This document shows, piece after piece, positions 29,742 through 37,386 of a stretch of DNA of 64,000 bases. This DNA is from Thermotoga petrophila RKU-1. Lineage in GTDB: Bacteria > Thermotogota > Thermotogae > Thermotogales > Thermotogaceae. Location: the NCBI RefSeq assembly GCF_000016785.1, contig NC_009486.1, positions 1,240,001 to 1,304,000 of the forward strand, in the 5' to 3' direction. The position numbers and the translations under genes were made by a program. The notes beneath the pieces were generated by a model. The model saw nothing but the letters and a program-made list of their open reading frames with translations, made no database searches and had not been told where the DNA came from. How positions within the stretch are numbered: position 1 is the first letter of the stretch; the number at the start of each line of letters is the position of its first letter.

Positions 29742-30011
29742 GTGTTCGTCTACGGAGTTTCTTCTAATATAAAGAATCTGCGGGACGCGAGCATTGAATT
29801 CGTGAGTGATCTCTTCTACAGAATCTTCAAGGAGATGTACGAGTCGATTCCGAAGTACGATCTCGTACCTGAAACAACTGCCGAGAAGTGGTTCAAAGAA
29901 ATGCTCCTTCAGGAGTATTCGAAACACGCCGCAGAGCAGAGCCCTCTGGCCGACATGGTTATGAAGAGTCTCGGTGGAAAGAAAATTTCCAGCCTTCCTC
30001 AGAGAGAGTAG
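29742..30011 (+). CDS. flgJ: Rod-binding FlgJ-type protein without peptidoglycan hydrolase domain
   Basis: An 89-residue protein resembling the FlgJ N-terminal rod-binding domain: F-V-S-D-L-F-Y-R-I-F-K-E-M-Y-E-S-I followed by a helix W-F-K-E-M-L-L-Q-E-Y-S-K-H-A-A. The muramidase domain of enterobacterial FlgJ is absent, so another hydrolase must open the wall. A GTG at 29733 is possible, but GAGGTGA is better placed for the GTG at 29742. It is the last gene of the flagellar run, and its tail overlaps the convergent radical SAM gene by 13 nt. Confidence 0.8.
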   Translation: MFVYGVSSNIKNLRDASIEFVSDLFYRIFKEMYESIPKYDLVPETTAEKWFKEMLLQEYSKHAAEQSPLADMVMKSLGGKKISSLPQRE

Positions 30012-31324
30012 GCTTCTCTATGAGAAAGCAGACGTACAAGGAACGGTATGCCCCGTCTGAATATCAGCCTCGGTGACGTGTAAACGGCGTAGTAGGCCTT
30101 TATAAAGAGTCTCCTCAGCTCCTTTGGTGAAAAATTCGGATGCTTGAAAACCAGGTGCGTCCCGTCGAATTTTCTCCAGTCTTTTTCAAAGATCAGGTGT
30201 TTTAGTTTTTCGAAAAGGACGGTGCCGGGATACGGTGTAAGAATGGAAAACTGAACGATGGAGGCCTTCAATTTTTTGGCTAATTTCACTGTTTTCTCTA
30301 TGGTTTTCCTCGTGTCTTTCAGCGCTCCAATCACAAAGCTCGCAAACACGTCTATCTTGTACTTCTTCAAAAGATTCATCACGTCGAAAGCTATATCTGA
30401 TTTCAAATTCTTTCCGTATTCCTCGAGCACCTCATCGTTCGCACTCTCGAAACCTATGAAAAGCATTCTACAACCGGCCTTCGACATCGCTTCCACCATA
30501 TCTTCTCGTCCCAGAAGTTCATCAGCCCTCGAAAACGCCCACCACTTGAAACGAAGGTCTTTCCTCATCATTTCCTCACACAGATTCACGACTCTTTTTG
30601 GATTTATCATGAAGTTGTCATCGAAGAAGATGACAGATCCGTATCCCAACTTTTTCAAGATTTTCAGCTCATCTATCACGTTTTCGATGCTTCTCCACCT
30701 GATTCTCCTTCCCATGAACTGAGAAGCACTGCAGAACTCGCAGTTGAAAGGACAGCCCCTTGAGGTGATCAGACTCGTCGCTCTCTCACCCGCGAATTTC
30801 GTTCTATAAAGATGGACTTTCTCTCTATCGGGGAACGGCAGATCGTCCAGATTCTCCAAAAATCGAGAAGGCAAAGCTATTACTTCTCCATCCTTCATGT
30901 AGGCAACACCGGGTATGAGAGGATATTTTTCACTGCTCGCTATGCTCTCTACAAGATCTGAAAAGGCTCTTTCTCCTTCTCCGAGCACGACGTAATCGCA
31001 GAGTCCCTTCTGAAGGATCTCATGGTAGCAGGCTGTCGTGTGGGGGCCTCCCATCACCACCGTTACGTTCTGCGCTTTAGCCTTCTCTGCGATCCTTTCC
31101 ACAACGGGAAACCGCACAGTATCGGCAGATATCCCCACCACATCGTAATCTCTGAAATTGAACCTTTCCAGATCGAATTTCTCCACGTTCATGTCTATCA
31201 GAGCCACGCTGTGTCCTTTTCTCTTGAGGGAGGAACTGATGTACATGAGACCAAGGGGAGGATAGACGGCACCTAGTCTGTAGTAGTACCCACCGCTGTA
31301 GGGATTTATGAGGAGCACTCTCAT
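29999..31324 (-). CDS. Cobalamin-binding radical SAM enzyme
   Basis: A 441-residue class B type radical SAM protein. An N-terminal B12-binding-like Rossmann domain (G-L-M-Y-I-S-S-S-L-K-R-K-G-H-S-V, M-G-G-P-H) is followed by the cluster motif R-G-C-P-F-N-C-E-F-C-S-A and F-F-D-D-N-F, I-G-F-E-S. This group includes methylases and cyclases of lipids, hopanoids and cofactors; the substrate is not evident. The ATG at 31324 has AGAGGTGA upstream, whereas the GTG at 31333 does not. It appears monocistronic and follows the terminator of the DUF981 gene. Confidence 0.9.
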   Translation of the reverse strand: MRVLLINPYSGGYYYRLGAVYPPLGLMYISSSLKRKGHSVALIDMNVEKFDLERFNFRDYDVVGISADTVRFPVVERIAEKAKAQNVTVVMGGPHTTACYHEILQKGLCDYVVLGEGERAFSDLVESIASSEKYPLIPGVAYMKDGEVIALPSRFLENLDDLPFPDREKVHLYRTKFAGERATSLITSRGCPFNCEFCSASQFMGRRIRWRSIENVIDELKILKKLGYGSVIFFDDNFMINPKRVVNLCEEMMRKDLRFKWWAFSRADELLGREDMVEAMSKAGCRMLFIGFESANDEVLEEYGKNLKSDIAFDVMNLLKKYKIDVFASFVIGALKDTRKTIEKTVKLAKKLKASIVQFSILTPYPGTVLFEKLKHLIFEKDWRKFDGTHLVFKHPNFSPKELRRLFIKAYYAVYTSPRLIFRRGIPFLVRLLSHREAYSL

Positions 31325-31356
31325 GAGAATCACCTCTGTGGGTATTCTAACACAGA

Positions 31357-31380
31357 AAGAAGGGGCCGAAGCCCCTTCTT
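31357..31380 (-). terminator. Intrinsic terminator after the menA-fix-DUF981 operon
   Basis: Perfect 10-bp stem AAGAAGGGGC/GCCCCTTCTT with a 4-nt loop that reads TTCG on the minus strand, directly after the TAA of the DUF981 gene and followed by TCTGTG. On the plus strand the same hairpin is followed by five T, so it could work in both directions. Confidence 0.85.
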
Positions 31381-31381
31381 T

Positions 31382-31966
31382 TTACCTCATCGGAATTGGA
31401 GTCCATTTTCCGAAACTACCTTGCGGGTTTATATGTCCTGTGACGGAACCATACATGGTGATAAACCAGAGAAGAAGTGTCAGGGCAAGGAGCACTACAC
31501 CGAGGAACCTTATGATCTTGTTTTCTCTGAGTTTCCACACCACAGGACTCAGAACACCCACAAGACCCGCTGCGATGAATCCAAGACCAGAAGTGAACGG
31601 ATGTCTTGTCATACCGTAACCTATGATGGAACCTCCAACTATGATCGCGTATATTCCCGCAAACAGCGCAAAGATCGTCGTTGGCATGAGATCCCATCCC
31701 TTCGCGACAGCTATTGCCGCGGCGAGAAAGACGAAACCGTAAAGAAGGAAAGGTTCTCCGAACGCTATGTTGTGGCTGCCGGGAAGCGGCCAGGTCAGAA
31801 CCATGTGGAGTCCTGTTGCGATCGCCAGAAGTCCAACCGCCGCAAAAGCTGGAGCAAAAGACTTCGCCTTCTCAGAATCGTTTAGACCCTTGAGAACGAA
31901 AGCGATGAGAACGCCCAACCCTGCAACAACATCTGCCATGAACACAGTCAGGTAATCAACAAACAT
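31382..31966 (-). CDS. DUF981 multi-pass membrane protein
   Basis: A 194-residue protein with about six membrane helices, G-L-H-M-V-L-T-W-P-L-P-G-S-H-N-I-A-F-G-E-P near residue 57 and an almost uncharged core. This matches the DUF981 family, which I recall mainly from archaea, so lateral exchange is possible. The conserved His and Trp residues may bind a metal or quinone, but no activity is known. It is the last gene before a strong terminator and follows polyprenyl synthase by 12 nt. Confidence 0.75.
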   Translation of the reverse strand: MFVDYLTVFMADVVAGLGVLIAFVLKGLNDSEKAKSFAPAFAAVGLLAIATGLHMVLTWPLPGSHNIAFGEPFLLYGFVFLAAAIAVAKGWDLMPTTIFALFAGIYAIIVGGSIIGYGMTRHPFTSGLGFIAAGLVGVLSPVVWKLRENKIIRFLGVVLLALTLLLWFITMYGSVTGHINPQGSFGKWTPIPMR

Positions 31967-31978
31967 ATGTACACCTCC

Positions 31979-32878
31979 TCATGAAAAGATTTTGATTTTA
32001 AAAATTCCTTCCACAAAATCTCTCAACCATGAATTCTCTATCATCACATTCTTCACAAGAACCTTCAAAGTCTCTTCACATTCTTTCAGAATCCCTTTTT
32101 CTCTCATAAACGACATCAATCCATTCCAATCCCGGTTTTCAAACATCTGTCTGGCTTCTGGAAACTTCTCCATCGCCGTCACCAATGGAAAAGAAGCAAC
32201 GCCGTTTTTGAGATCGAGAAATCCGTCTTTTCCAATCTTTTCCATTCCAGCAAAATCCATGATGTCATCAAACATCTGATAAATGGTTCCAATGGTGACC
32301 CCCAGATTGTAAAGATCTTCTCCGAGTTCCCCTTCGAATAATGCGGGAAGCTGCAGCGCCAGGCCGAAAAGCGCACCGCTCTTTCCCTCAACTATGAGAA
32401 GATATTCTTCTTTTGTAATCGGTTTGTATCGACTCAGCTGTTCGATCAGCTCCGCTTCCGACATTCTCCTGATCACATTCAAAAAAGTCCTTCTCAGTCT
32501 GTCATTTCCTATCTCTTCAACCGTATAGAACGCACTGACAAGTACAAGATCCCCCGCTGCTACCGCCGCTTTGTCACCGTACATGAAATTTATCGTCTCT
32601 TTTCCTCTTCTAAAACGAGCCCCATCGATCACATCGTCGTGGAGAAGTGAGGCAAGGTGAACGAGTTCGAGCGCCGCAAGAGAAGATATCGCATCTTCAC
32701 TGATCTCTACTCCTCTATTTTTGAAAGAAAGTATCGAAAGTCTCACCCTCAACATCTTTCCGTAGAGCGGAAGATCCTTCATTATCTGTTCGGGGAAGAA
32801 TCGGGAAAGAATCTGTTCGATGCGTTCTTTGACTTTTTCCAGTTCACAGGAGTTTTGGTTCAGCCTGTTTTTCATCAT
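31979..32878 (-). CDS. Long-chain trans-polyprenyl diphosphate synthase (octaprenyl type)
   Basis: Extends FPP with IPP units to a long prenyl diphosphate, usually the side chain of a quinone. The 299-residue protein from ATG 32878 has the first Asp-rich motif L-L-H-D-D-V-I-D-G-A-x-x-R-R-G and the second Y-Q-M-F-D-D-I-M-D-F; K and R contacts are in G-K-M-L-R-V-R-L. The first motif is the usual D-D-x-x-D, and small residues before it fit a long product. The frame extends 20 codons upstream inside the zinc-ribbon gene and is not used. T. maritima octaprenyl synthase is a known structure of this size (from memory). Confidence 0.93.
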   Translation of the reverse strand: MMKNRLNQNSCELEKVKERIEQILSRFFPEQIMKDLPLYGKMLRVRLSILSFKNRGVEISEDAISSLAALELVHLASLLHDDVIDGARFRRGKETINFMYGDKAAVAAGDLVLVSAFYTVEEIGNDRLRRTFLNVIRRMSEAELIEQLSRYKPITKEEYLLIVEGKSGALFGLALQLPALFEGELGEDLYNLGVTIGTIYQMFDDIMDFAGMEKIGKDGFLDLKNGVASFPLVTAMEKFPEARQMFENRDWNGLMSFMREKGILKECEETLKVLVKNVMIENSWLRDFVEGIFKIKIFS

Positions 32879-33185
32879 CTGCTTTGAACACCTCCGGATA
32901 GTTGTCGACAAAGCCGTTCTGCTGCATCTCAATTTCAAGGGACTTCTTCAGCTCCATCAGATCCTTCCTCAGCCTGTCTATCTTGGATAAGACCTCTTCT
33001 ATGAACTTTACGCTGTTTGTCACAACGTTTATGTTCTGATGGCCACAGTGCGGACACGTTGTAACTATGATGGAGTGCAATTTTTGCCGGGGTTCTATCT
33101 GATAACTGTTTCCACAGGTGGTACACAGAACCGTTCCTTCAGTTTCCACACAGGGAAGCTTCTTTCTGTCGATCTTCACATACAT
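32844..33185 (-). CDS. Small zinc-ribbon protein with C-terminal coiled coil
   Basis: A 113-residue protein of no named family. Two C-x2-C knuckles (C-T-T-C and C-P-H-C) about 22 residues apart form a probable zinc ribbon in the first half, and residues 57-90 look like a charged amphipathic coiled coil (E-E-V-L-S-K-I-D-R-L-R-K-D-L-M-E-L). It sits between fixX (9 nt) and polyprenyl synthase (35-nt overlap), so it is co-expressed with the Fix complex. It could be an assembly factor or an RNA/DNA-binding protein; nothing more can be said. Confidence 0.75.
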   Translation of the reverse strand: MYVKIDRKKLPCVETEGTVLCTTCGNSYQIEPRQKLHSIIVTTCPHCGHQNINVVTNSVKFIEEVLSKIDRLRKDLMELKKSLEIEMQQNGFVDNYPEVFKADDEKQAEPKLL

Positions 33186-33194
33186 AAAATCACC

Positions 33195-33473
33195 TCACCC
33201 GAATTTGTAGAGCACACCGTAATTTCCCCTTGGATACTTCCATTCTATGTTTCCAAAGGGGCAGACAATCCTACAGGTACCACACTCGAGGCACCCTTCG
33301 AATTTCACTTCCATTCCACTCTCCGTCCATTCGTACACATCCGCAGGACAACAGCTTACACATGGTCGATCGGGACATTTTTCCGCACAGATGCTTTCAT
33401 CCTTTATCTTCAGATGTGGATTTTCTTCGTCCGTTCTGTATCTGTTCAAATAGAGTTTATCTTCGATCCTCAC
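33195..33473 (-). CDS. fixX: Ferredoxin-like protein FixX (EtfX)
   Basis: Iron-sulfur subunit of the FixABCX complex. The 92 residues contain C-x3-C-P-x3-C-x2-C-C-P and C-L-E-C-G-T-C-R-I-V-C-P, enough for two [4Fe-4S] clusters, and end with the FixX motif W-K-Y-P-R-G-x-Y-G. It starts at GTG 33473 after GAGGTGA. It passes electrons between FixC and a high-potential acceptor such as a quinone, or on to ferredoxin. Confidence 0.93.
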   Translation of the reverse strand: MRIEDKLYLNRYRTDEENPHLKIKDESICAEKCPDRPCVSCCPADVYEWTESGMEVKFEGCLECGTCRIVCPFGNIEWKYPRGNYGVLYKFG

Positions 33474-33479
33474 AGTACA

Positions 33480-34796
33480 TCACCTCACAGCTCTCCAGAA
33501 TCTGAGCAGATCAAGGGAGATTCCAATCAAACTTCTCCTGGAAAGTACCATGTCCGCGATCTGTTTTTGAACGTCCCACTTTGGAGTCCCGTCAACCTGC
33601 AGAAATCTCTTCAAAGCATCGTTTGCAAGATCCGGATAGATTTCCACGAACTGGTGGTTCTTTTCCATAGTGGGCATGAGATCTTTGTACTTTTCCAGGT
33701 CTTTCAATATGAAGGATTCTTTCAATCTGAGGTAGTAATTTTTCAGAATTTTTTCAGAAAAATCTCCCTTTTCAAAAGCTTCGAGAAGTGTTTCAGCAGC
33801 GAGTCTTCCCGATGTGATCGCGTGATTCGATCCTTCTCTATGTATAGAGTTCACAAGCATTGCCGCATCTCCACAGACCAGAACCCTGTCTCCATAGACC
33901 TTCGGCATCGCGTAGTATCCACCTTCAGGTATCAAATGTGCCAGATACTCCATCGTGTTGTTTCTGTATTCTCCCAGCATATCGGAAATGACAGGGTGAT
34001 TTTTCAAATTCTCAAGAAGTTGATACGGCTTGATCTTCTTTTTTCTGAGATCTTCAAGGAGAACCCCACAACCCAGAGATACGGAAGATCTGTTGGCGTA
34101 AAGAAATCCCATTCCGAACATACCTTCAGACCAGCTTCCAAGAAGTTCTATCGTTGCTCCATCGTTTCCCTCCACACCGAAGACCCTGTTCACCACATCT
34201 TCAGGAACACTGATCACCTCTTTCACAGCAACGGCCACCATGTGTGGTTTCAGATCTTCCTTCCTGAGCCCAGCTTTCATCGTGAGGATGGGATTCACAC
34301 CCTCCGCGATCACAACCGCCTTGCTGTGTATTTCTCCCTTTGGTCTCGAGGTCACCACGCCTGCTATTTCTCCTTTTTCGTTCCTCAGGAAGTCTTCCAC
34401 CTTGGTTTTTGGTATGATCAGGGCACCTGCTTTTTCCACCTCCTGGGCAAACCATCTGTCAAAGTTTGCCCTCAAAACAGTGAATGCATTCGGATTTTCT
34501 TTCCATTCCACGTTTCTGTGACCGATCTTGATGACACCTTCATTTCCGAGGAGCCAAAGGTTCTGCTCTATAACGTTTCTTTCAAGAGCTTTCGAATTTG
34601 CCGCTTTTTCCAGAAAATCTGGCATGATCTCTTTCAGAGGATGTACGTAGAGAACCCCTCCCATCACGTTTTTGGAACCCGGATATTCTCCTTTCTCCAC
34701 GACCGCAACTTTGAGACCATTCTTGGCAAGAACGTATGCGCAGGACAGACCAGAAGGGCCAGCACCAACGACGACAACGTCGAATTCTATCTTCAT
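33480..34796 (-). CDS. fixC: FixC / ETF-quinone oxidoreductase-like flavoprotein (EtfC)
   Basis: A 438-residue FAD protein with the dinucleotide fold V-V-V-G-A-G-P-S-G-L-S-C-A at residues 8-20 and L-V-C-G-D-A-A-M-L-V-N near residue 305. It belongs to the ETF:quinone oxidoreductase superfamily, with the cluster domain split off as FixX. The ATG at 34796 overlaps the fixB stop by 4 nt. In the bifurcating complex NADH electrons go to ferredoxin and, through FixC/FixX, to menaquinone; prenyltransferase and polyprenyl synthase genes in the same operon fit this. Confidence 0.94.
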   Translation of the reverse strand: MKIEFDVVVVGAGPSGLSCAYVLAKNGLKVAVVEKGEYPGSKNVMGGVLYVHPLKEIMPDFLEKAANSKALERNVIEQNLWLLGNEGVIKIGHRNVEWKENPNAFTVLRANFDRWFAQEVEKAGALIIPKTKVEDFLRNEKGEIAGVVTSRPKGEIHSKAVVIAEGVNPILTMKAGLRKEDLKPHMVAVAVKEVISVPEDVVNRVFGVEGNDGATIELLGSWSEGMFGMGFLYANRSSVSLGCGVLLEDLRKKKIKPYQLLENLKNHPVISDMLGEYRNNTMEYLAHLIPEGGYYAMPKVYGDRVLVCGDAAMLVNSIHREGSNHAITSGRLAAETLLEAFEKGDFSEKILKNYYLRLKESFILKDLEKYKDLMPTMEKNHQFVEIYPDLANDALKRFLQVDGTPKWDVQKQIADMVLSRRSLIGISLDLLRFWRAVR

Positions 34797-35809
34797 TTTT
34801 TCACCCCGCTTTTGTTCAGAAGCTCTCTGAGTTTTGCAGTGAGAGCGGGAACTACTTTGTGCAGGTCACCAACGATCCCTATATCGGCTATATCGAATAT
34901 TGGTGCTTTCTCATCTATGTTTATGGCCACTATTATTTCTGACTCTTTTATTCCAACCACGTGCTGGATCGCACCGGAAATGCCACACGCGAAGTATAGA
35001 ACGGGCCTCACAGTTTTTCCGGTCTGGCCAACCTGATGCTCTGGAGAAATCCATCCAGCTTTCACAGCCGCCCTTGAAGCTCCCACTTCTCCTCCAAGGA
35101 GATCCGCGAGTTCCTTCAATTTCTTGAAACCTTCCGGTCCCCCAACTCCTTTTCCACCTGCTACCACAACCGGAGCGTACTCGAGGTTCACCTGGGTCTG
35201 AAGTGGTATGGTTTCCAGAATCTCGATCAGTTTGTCAAAAGTTCCTAAATCGTACTCCTCTTCTATGATCTCTCCCGTTCTCTCTGGATCCGGCGGAAGC
35301 TCTTTCATAACACCCGGTCTCACCGTTGCCATCTGCGGTCTGTGATCCGGACACATGATGGTTGCCATGAGGTTTCCACCAAATGTGGGCCTCGTCATGG
35401 CAAGAAGCTTTTTGTCCGGTATTATATCCAGTCCTGTGCAATCGGCAGTCAGACCTGTTTCAAGTTCTGTTGCCACCATTCCAGCGAGCTCTCTTCCCTC
35501 GAGAGTTGCACCTATTAAGAATATCTCCGGTCTGTACTTTCTCACCATATCCACGAGGGCTTTCTTGTAGAGATAGTTCACATACGTGTTGAATTCCCTG
35601 TTCTTAACATAAAGAACTTTGTCCGCTCCGCGTTGAATTGCTTCTTTTGCCACACTCTCCAGACCTTCTCCCAGCAAAACACCCCATACTTCTGAATTTT
35701 CCAGTTTCGAGGCGAGATCTCTTGCCTTTCCAATGAGTTCCCAGGAAACAGGATGAGCTTTTCCACCGTGATGTTCTATGAGAACGAAAATTATCTTTTT
35801 CTCACTCAT
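34793..35809 (-). CDS. fixB: Electron-transfer flavoprotein alpha-type subunit FixB (EtfA)
   Basis: A 338-residue protein whose C-terminal half is the FAD domain of ETF-alpha: G-G-E-V-G-A-S-R-A-A-V-K-A-G-W, H-Q-V-G-Q-T-G-K-T-V-R-P, Y-F-A-C-G-I-S-G-A-I-Q-H and D-K-A-P-I-F-D-I-A-D-I-G-I-V-G-D-L. The ATG at 35809 has AAGGTGAG just upstream; GTG 35818 would be inside that site. Partner of FixA. Confidence 0.95.
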   Translation of the reverse strand: MSEKKIIFVLIEHHGGKAHPVSWELIGKARDLASKLENSEVWGVLLGEGLESVAKEAIQRGADKVLYVKNREFNTYVNYLYKKALVDMVRKYRPEIFLIGATLEGRELAGMVATELETGLTADCTGLDIIPDKKLLAMTRPTFGGNLMATIMCPDHRPQMATVRPGVMKELPPDPERTGEIIEEEYDLGTFDKLIEILETIPLQTQVNLEYAPVVVAGGKGVGGPEGFKKLKELADLLGGEVGASRAAVKAGWISPEHQVGQTGKTVRPVLYFACGISGAIQHVVGIKESEIIVAINIDEKAPIFDIADIGIVGDLHKVVPALTAKLRELLNKSGVKK

Positions 35810-36659
35810 CTTTCTCACCTTCCAACACAGGTTTCAACGCTTCCACGAGTCGAACGGCTTCAAATTTTTTCAAAGCTTCTATGAGTTTCTCCGCTGCCAC
35901 TTCCGGATCTTCATTTTTTGAAATGATGTCTCCACCTTTTCTCGCCGGGGGTATGTTTGTGCTCACAACCCTTGTAGGTGATCCAAAGAATCCACATTTT
36001 TTTGGATCGAGACCCAGATCTTTGTGAGTCCAGACGATGGGCTCGTACCTGATCGCCCTGATGAGATTGGGCAGATTTGCGTACCTTGGTTTGTTCAGCT
36101 CATCCGTGATTGTGAGAACCGCTGGCAGTTTGAGCCGTATCTTTTCAAATCCCTGGTCCAGTCTTCTGACTATCACCATCTCTTTTTTCTCTGGATCTAT
36201 TTCCTCTATTCGAACGACGTAGGCACCGAGCGCGTATCCGAATCTTGTAGCAAGACCAGGTCCCACCTGACCGGTGTCTCCATCCACCGCCTGCTTTCCT
36301 GTCAAAATGAGATCTATCTTTCCTATTCTTTCTTCGATCTTCTTTATTCCCCAGTAAAGTGTGTACGTCGTGGCGAGCGTATCCGCTCCCGCGAACGTCC
36401 TGTCGCTCAAATGGACTGCTTCATCGAGACCGAAGGCAATGGCATCCTTCAGAGCCTCTTTCGCCTGCGGTGGTCCCATAGTGATCACATAAACCGTGGC
36501 TCCGAATTTTTCTTTCAATTGTGAGGCAAGTTCGAGTGCCCTTTCATCATCGGGATTTATGATAGACGGGACACCTTCTCTCACAAGGTTGTTCGTTTTT
36601 CTGTCGATTCTGACGTTCGTTGTATCGGGAACCTGTTTGATACAGACAACCACATTCAT
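35802..36659 (-). CDS. fixA: Electron-transfer flavoprotein beta-type subunit FixA (EtfB)
   Basis: A 285-residue protein starting V-V-V-C-I-K-Q-V-P-D-T-T-N-V-R-I-D, with N-P-D-D-E-R-A-L-E-L-A and D-G-D-T-G-Q-V-G-P, where the bifurcating flavin sits. The frame extends to 36689, but GAGGAGGCGAAGAGC precedes the ATG at 36659, and this ATG overlaps the stop of a 34-codon membrane ORF (ATGA). Together with FixB it forms the NADH-oxidising, electron-bifurcating core. Confidence 0.95.
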   Translation of the reverse strand: MNVVVCIKQVPDTTNVRIDRKTNNLVREGVPSIINPDDERALELASQLKEKFGATVYVITMGPPQAKEALKDAIAFGLDEAVHLSDRTFAGADTLATTYTLYWGIKKIEERIGKIDLILTGKQAVDGDTGQVGPGLATRFGYALGAYVVRIEEIDPEKKEMVIVRRLDQGFEKIRLKLPAVLTITDELNKPRYANLPNLIRAIRYEPIVWTHKDLGLDPKKCGFFGSPTRVVSTNIPPARKGGDIISKNEDPEVAAEKLIEALKKFEAVRLVEALKPVLEGEKDE

Positions 36660-36760
36660 GCTCTTCGCCTCCTCAGATATCTCCTCCAAAGGTCAAATCC
36701 CACGAACATGAGAACAGCTGCAGCAACCGGAAACTCGATTATCAGCTTCAGTGCTTTCAT
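36656..36760 (-). CDS. 34-residue single-span membrane protein upstream of fixA
   Basis: Too short for most gene callers. It fills the gap between the CAAX protease gene and fixA. The ATG at 36760 follows the TGA of the protease gene directly and has AAGGGGG 7 nt upstream. The protein is M-K-A-L-K-L then a hydrophobic stretch (residues 6-24: I-I-E-F-P-V-A-A-A-V-L-M-F-V-G-F) and a strongly basic tail with W-R-R-Y-L-R-R-R-R-A. The stop overlaps fixA in ATGA. Ribosome-binding site, coupled stop/start and a coherent membrane-span-plus-basic-tail design argue that it is translated. It could anchor or regulate the Fix complex at the membrane; that is inference. Confidence 0.7.
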   Translation of the reverse strand: MKALKLIIEFPVAAAVLMFVGFDLWRRYLRRRRA

Positions 36761-37381
36761 TCAAAAACCCCCTTTCAGAGGCAAAACAACGAATATGAGA
36801 AGGCTCCACAGCGCATGCGCAAAAGCTGGTGTGCTGACCTTTCCAGTGATCACATAAAGAAGAGAAAGAATTATCCCAAGGACAAACGCCCCCACTATCA
36901 AAGCCATATTTCCAGTGAACACGTGGACTACGCTGTAAAGAAGCGAAGAGATCAGTATTGAAGGAACAACGTCCAGCCGTTGGAGAAGGAATTCTGTTAC
37001 AAAACCACGCCATATGATCTCTTCAAAAAAGGCTATGAACACGAGAAGAATGATCACTTTCAATGCATTTTGCCCTTCCGCGAGTCCGTAAACACTGACA
37101 ACATCCCTGTGAAACGGAGGAATCAAAAGCGAAATCAAATATCCAACGACGAAAAGAAGATAAGCTGCTACAGCGGAGTAGATCGCAAGGGGCGCCTCGT
37201 ACTTATTTGGCTTTATGTTCCTCTTTCCGCCAAGAAAGATCGAAATCACAGAAAAAATCAGAGTGGTCATGAACATTCTCCACCAGAAATCGAGCATATT
37301 CACCTGAAAGACGAAATACCATCCTAAAAAAAGTCCGATCAAAACTGAAAGGAAACTTATCTCAGAGATTCTTTTAACCAT
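36761..37381 (-). CDS. CPBP/CAAX-type intramembrane metalloprotease
   Basis: About 206 residues with six or more hydrophobic segments. The signature motif 1 is F-F-E-E-I-I-W-R-G-F (E-E-x3-R), with motif 2 S-L-L-Y-S-V-V-H and a late H in A-F-A-H-A-L-W, the zinc-type residues of the family. Starts at 37387 and 37390 exist, but GAGG is correctly spaced only for the ATG at 37381. Its substrate is unknown; it lies between menA and fixA. Confidence 0.88.
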   Translation of the reverse strand: MVKRISEISFLSVLIGLFLGWYFVFQVNMLDFWWRMFMTTLIFSVISIFLGGKRNIKPNKYEAPLAIYSAVAAYLLFVVGYLISLLIPPFHRDVVSVYGLAEGQNALKVIILLVFIAFFEEIIWRGFVTEFLLQRLDVVPSILISSLLYSVVHVFTGNMALIVGAFVLGIILSLLYVITGKVSTPAFAHALWSLLIFVVLPLKGGF

Positions 37382-37386
37382 CGGCA

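Noticed and set aside
33039-35036. Plus-strand ORF of 665 codons opposite zinc-ribbon, fixX, fixC and fixB
   Set aside because: The minus strand has four conserved Fix-region genes with proper ribosome-binding sites; the plus frame is rich in His, Phe, Ser and Arg, the usual antisense pattern of this codon usage.
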